A stretch of 64,000 nucleotides of DNA, from the NCBI GenBank assembly GCA_017433975.1, contig JAFRGD010000008.1, positions 48,424-112,423 on the forward strand, given 5' to 3'. The translations under genes and the position numbers were made by a program. Of this stretch, positions 61,675 to 64,000 are shown in pieces. This DNA comes from Mogibacterium sp. (lineage in GTDB: Bacteria > Bacillota > Clostridia > Peptostreptococcales > Anaerovoracaceae). The notes beneath the pieces were generated by a model. The model saw only the letters and a program-made list of their open reading frames with translations, searched no databases and had not been told where the DNA came from. Positions within the stretch are counted from its first letter, which is position 1; each line of letters opens with the position of its first letter.

Positions 61675-63053
61675 AGCCGGCAGCGAGACATAATAATACA
61701 GACCTACTGACCGGACCGATCTGGCAAAAGGTCCTCGCCTTTGCGATGCCGCTCGCGTTGACGGGCATGCTCCAGCAGCTGTTCAACGCGGCGGACGTCG
61801 CCGTGGTGGGGCGGTTCGTCGGCAAGGAAGCCATGGCTGCGGTCGGCAGCAACGCACCGATAACAGGGTTACTGATCAACCTGTTCATCGGTGTTTCCAT
61901 CGGTGCGAATGTCGTCATTTCGCGGTTCACGGGGCAGCGGAACTTCGCCAAGGTGAGGCAGGCAGCGCACACGGCGGTCGTGCTCGCGGTGGTCTGCGGA
62001 CTGATCATCGCGACGGTGGGGCAGGTCATCGCGGCGCCGATGGTGCACCTGCTCGGCGTGCCGGAGACGATCGCGCCGCTGTCCATCAAATATCTGCGGA
62101 TCTATTTCGGCGGCATGCCGGTGATCATGCTGTACAACTTCCAGTCCGCCATCTTCAAGAGCCAGGGTGACACCCGGACCCCGCTGATCTGCCTTGCGAT
62201 TTCGGGCGTGGTCAACGTCGGGCTCAATGTCTTCTTCGTCGTCGCGTGCGGCATGGACGTGGACGGCGTCGCGCTCGCGACGGTCCTGTCCAACCTGCTC
62301 AGCTCGGCGCTGTTATTCCGGTTCCTGCTCCGCACGGACAAGCCGGTCCGCATCACCGTCAAAGACCTGCGGATCGACGGCGAGATTCTCAAAATGATCC
62401 TCCGGATCGGGATTCCGTCGGGTCTGCACGGCATCGCGTTTTCGGTGTCGAACCTCGCGGTGCAGTCCGCGGTCAATTCGCTCGGGGCGGACGTCATCGC
62501 CGCGTCGTCGGCGTCGTTCAACATCGAGATTTTCTGCTTCTTCATCCTGAATTCGTTCGGGCAGGCGCTCGTGACGTTCATCGGGCAGAACCACGGGGCG
62601 GGGAACCGCGAGCGGTGTGACAGAATCGTGCGCCAGACGGCCGTCCTCAACATCATCACGACGATGACGGCGGCGTTGTTGATTCTGGTGTTCGCGCGGC
62701 ATCTGCTCGGGCTGTTCAACAAAGACCCGTCGGTCATCGAATACGGATATACGCGGCTGGCGATGATGATGCCGTTCGAGTTCGGAAACGCGACGATGGA
62801 GACGTTCTCCGGCGCGCTCAAGGGGTACGGCCGGGCGATCGTGCCGGCGCTCGCGACGTTCGGCGGCGTGTGTACAACACGAATTATCTGGGTGTATACC
62901 GTCTTTGCGCAGAAGCCGTCGCTCCGGCGGCTCATGGCCGTCTATCCGGTCAGCTGGGCCATCGCGTGCGTGGTCCTGCTGGTCGCGTACCTGGTCATCC
63001 GGAAACGCGTCTGGGCGGAGCACCTGCGGCGCACAGCAGAACAAACTGACTGA
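61671..63053 (+). CDS. MATE-family efflux transporter
   Basis: 460-residue integral membrane protein with about 12 helices in two homologous halves. LTGPIWQKVLAFAMPLALTGMLQQLFNAADVAVVGRFVG is a typical NorM/DinF-type beginning, and the second half repeats the pattern at IPSGLHGIAFSVSN. It probably exports cations or drugs using Na+ or H+. The GTG start overlaps the preceding stop (GTGA), coupling it to the cysteine-rich protein. Confidence 0.92.
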   Translation: MKPAARHNNTDLLTGPIWQKVLAFAMPLALTGMLQQLFNAADVAVVGRFVGKEAMAAVGSNAPITGLLINLFIGVSIGANVVISRFTGQRNFAKVRQAAHTAVVLAVVCGLIIATVGQVIAAPMVHLLGVPETIAPLSIKYLRIYFGGMPVIMLYNFQSAIFKSQGDTRTPLICLAISGVVNVGLNVFFVVACGMDVDGVALATVLSNLLSSALLFRFLLRTDKPVRITVKDLRIDGEILKMILRIGIPSGLHGIAFSVSNLAVQSAVNSLGADVIAASSASFNIEIFCFFILNSFGQALVTFIGQNHGAGNRERCDRIVRQTAVLNIITTMTAALLILVFARHLLGLFNKDPSVIEYGYTRLAMMMPFEFGNATMETFSGALKGYGRAIVPALATFGGVCTTRIIWVYTVFAQKPSLRRLMAVYPVSWAIACVVLLVAYLVIRKRVWAEHLRRTAEQTD

Positions 63054-63094
63054 TATCGCTTTAAAACGCAGATAAATAAGTGGAGCGTGGACTC

Positions 63095-63544
63095 ATGGAT
63101 ACTTTGGACAAGACAACCGAACAGACCGGGAGCGTCATCGCGCTGGCGTGCAACGTCGACGATATGACGGGGGAGGAGATGGGCTTCGCGCTCGAGCGGC
63201 TGCTGGAGGGCGGTGCGCTGGACGCGTGGCTCACGCCGATCGTGATGAAAAAATCGCGCCTCGGGACCAAGATCGAGGTTCTCTGCAAAGCGGAGCACCG
63301 GGCGGCGGTCGTCGCGCTGCTCTTCAAACACACGACGACGCTGGGCGTCCGCGAGTGCGAAATGAAGCGGTACGAACTGATCCGCCGTGAGGACGTGGTC
63401 TCCTCGGAGATCGGGACGGCCCGCGTCAAGGAGTCCGCAGGTTACGGAATTACGCGCCGCAAGATCGAATTCGACGACGCCGCGCAGATCGCGCGCGAGC
63501 AGGGTATCTCGCTCGCCGAGGCCCGCAAGCGGCTCGAGAAATAA
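63095..63544 (+). CDS. Stand-alone LarC C-terminal (nickel-insertion) domain
   Basis: 149 residues matching only the C-terminal part of LarC, the enzyme that inserts nickel into the lactate-racemase-type pincer cofactor. Recognisable segments are ACNVDDMTGEEMGFALERLL, ALDAWLTPIVMKKSRLGTKI, KHTTTLGVRECE and a degenerate terminal segment before EQGISLAEARKRLEK. Full LarC has about 400 residues and is sometimes made from two frames by frameshifting, but the upstream neighbour is MATE, so no N-terminal half is present. GGAG lies before the ATG; a GTG 15 bp upstream is an alternative. Confidence 0.8.
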   Translation: MDTLDKTTEQTGSVIALACNVDDMTGEEMGFALERLLEGGALDAWLTPIVMKKSRLGTKIEVLCKAEHRAAVVALLFKHTTTLGVRECEMKRYELIRREDVVSSEIGTARVKESAGYGITRRKIEFDDAAQIAREQGISLAEARKRLEK

Positions 63545-63717
63545 AAACAATTACGATACAAGAACGAAAATCACTGTAGGGTGAAGGAAAAAAAGGGCTC
63601 CCGCGGAATGGGTGACCCTCATAAGACAGTTTTATAGTTTTTCATGAATGGCATGATCTTCGGGTCATGCCATTTCCCGTGTCATCAGTTCACTCAGCGG
63701 ACAGCAGCAATCAGAAC
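63545..63717. other. Intergenic region with a UUCG-capped hairpin
   Basis: No gene is seen. AATGGCATGATC and GGTCATGCCATT (63647-63674) pair around TTCG, forming a stable hairpin without a proper T tract. It may end the MATE/LarC-domain transcript. Confidence 0.5.
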
Positions 63718-63764
63718 TTGACAAGTGATCTATCGGTCACTATAATATGAGAACGAACGGTCAC
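63718..63764 (+). promoter_or_regulatory. Consensus promoter and putative operator of the terminal TetR gene
   Basis: TTGACA (63718-63723), 17 bp, TATAAT (63741-63746) is a fully consensus promoter. CGGTCAC occurs in the spacer (63734-63740) and again at 63758-63764, and the first lies in GTGATCTATCGGTCAC, a weak dyad. This suits autorepression by the downstream TetR protein. Confidence 0.65.
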
Positions 63765-63788
63765 CTGCGCTTTGGAGGAGGGTCAATC

Positions 63789-64000
63789 ATGGCGAAGGAT
63801 ACAAAAGAAAGAATTCTGGCAGTTGCATTGGACATGTTTTCACGCAACGGTTACGCGGGAACGAACATCCGTGAACTGACTGCATCTCTTGGCTTGGTCA
63901 AGTCGGGGTTATACAAACATTTTAAGAGCAAGGAAGAGATCTGGAACTCCCTTCTGGATAAGATGATCGCTTATTATGATGAGCGTTTTGGATCTCCGGA
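63789..64000 (+). CDS. TetR family transcriptional regulator (3' truncated by window end)
   Basis: Only the first 70 codons are visible. They hold a complete TetR helix-turn-helix: KERILAVALDMFSRNGYAGT, IRELTASLGLVKSGLYKHFKSKEEIW. GGAGGAGGG lies before the ATG. The ligand domain lies outside the window, so the regulated function is unknown; an efflux or stress gene downstream would be typical. Confidence 0.88.
   Translation, partial: MAKDTKERILAVALDMFSRNGYAGTNIRELTASLGLVKSGLYKHFKSKEEIWNSLLDKMIAYYDERFGSP

Overview
The window looks like chromosome from an anaerobic, high-GC Clostridia-type Firmicute, probably a gut or animal-associated member of the Eubacteriales. Anaerovoracaceae/Family XIII-like is my guess, not demonstrated. 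Evidence seen: a Firmicute-style division/cell-wall cluster (PASTA-bearing penicillin-binding protein, DivIB-like FtsQ, ZapA next to MutS2), an oxygen-sensitive glycyl radical enzyme with its activase, a clostripain-type peptidase, strong AGGAGG ribosome binding sites and sigma-A-type promoters. Proline is written mostly as CCG, and high GC produces many long false ORFs on the opposite strand.

Layout. 1-13.3 kb: division and peptidoglycan cluster (PBP 3' part, murF, mraY, murD, ftsW, murG, ftsQ, ftsZ), then a TrmH-type rRNA methyltransferase, zapA and mutS2. 13.4-22.7 kb: a DUF523 protein, argS, a radical-SAM-like protein whose cluster motif has lost its third cysteine, a TPR protein, guaB, a lipoprotein, a small UGA-containing gene that reads as a selenoprotein, a Nudix hydrolase and an isochorismatase-family hydrolase. 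22.8-31.5 kb: glgP, an HD-domain protein, mnmA with tandem duplications at its 3' end, an acetyltransferase-like protein, trmO, a YitT-type membrane protein and a 2-hydroxyacid dehydrogenase. 31.6-47.3 kb: a peptide and hydroxyproline utilisation region (aminopeptidase P, oppABCDF, a second M24 peptidase, a TetR regulator, an amino acid permease, the hydroxyproline dehydratase activase, the dehydratase and proC). 47.5-51.8 kb: a more accessory stretch (EVE-like protein, GH36-type galactosidase, a long empty AT-richer stretch, a PD-(D/E)XK-like protein, tRNA-Glu). 51.9-64 kb: PfkB kinase with ADP-ribosylglycohydrolase, two GNATs, an ABM-domain protein, a ketopantoate reductase-like protein, a DMT transporter, a membrane-anchored clostripain, threonine aldolase, a small cysteine-rich redox protein, a MATE transporter, a stand-alone LarC C-terminal domain and a truncated TetR gene.

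The strongest unusual signals are: (1) a 101-residue ORF interrupted by an in-frame UGA followed by Cys, with a bacterial SECIS-like hairpin (apical loop GGUUU) 22 nt downstream and a downstream gene overlapping its true stop; (2) a physically continuous set of genes able to import peptides, cleave X-Pro/X-Hyp bonds and turn trans-4-hydroxyproline into proline, with a perfect 20-bp operator palindrome at the dehydratase-activase promoter and two diverged relatives between pepP and oppA; (3) a dispersed family of long hairpins with a conserved 22-nt core, covarying inner stem and locus-specific outer arms, two of which sit beside short duplications of the 3' end of a neighbouring gene; (4) a radical-SAM-family protein lacking one cluster cysteine.

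All functional names come from reading motifs and from memory of protein families. No database search was possible.
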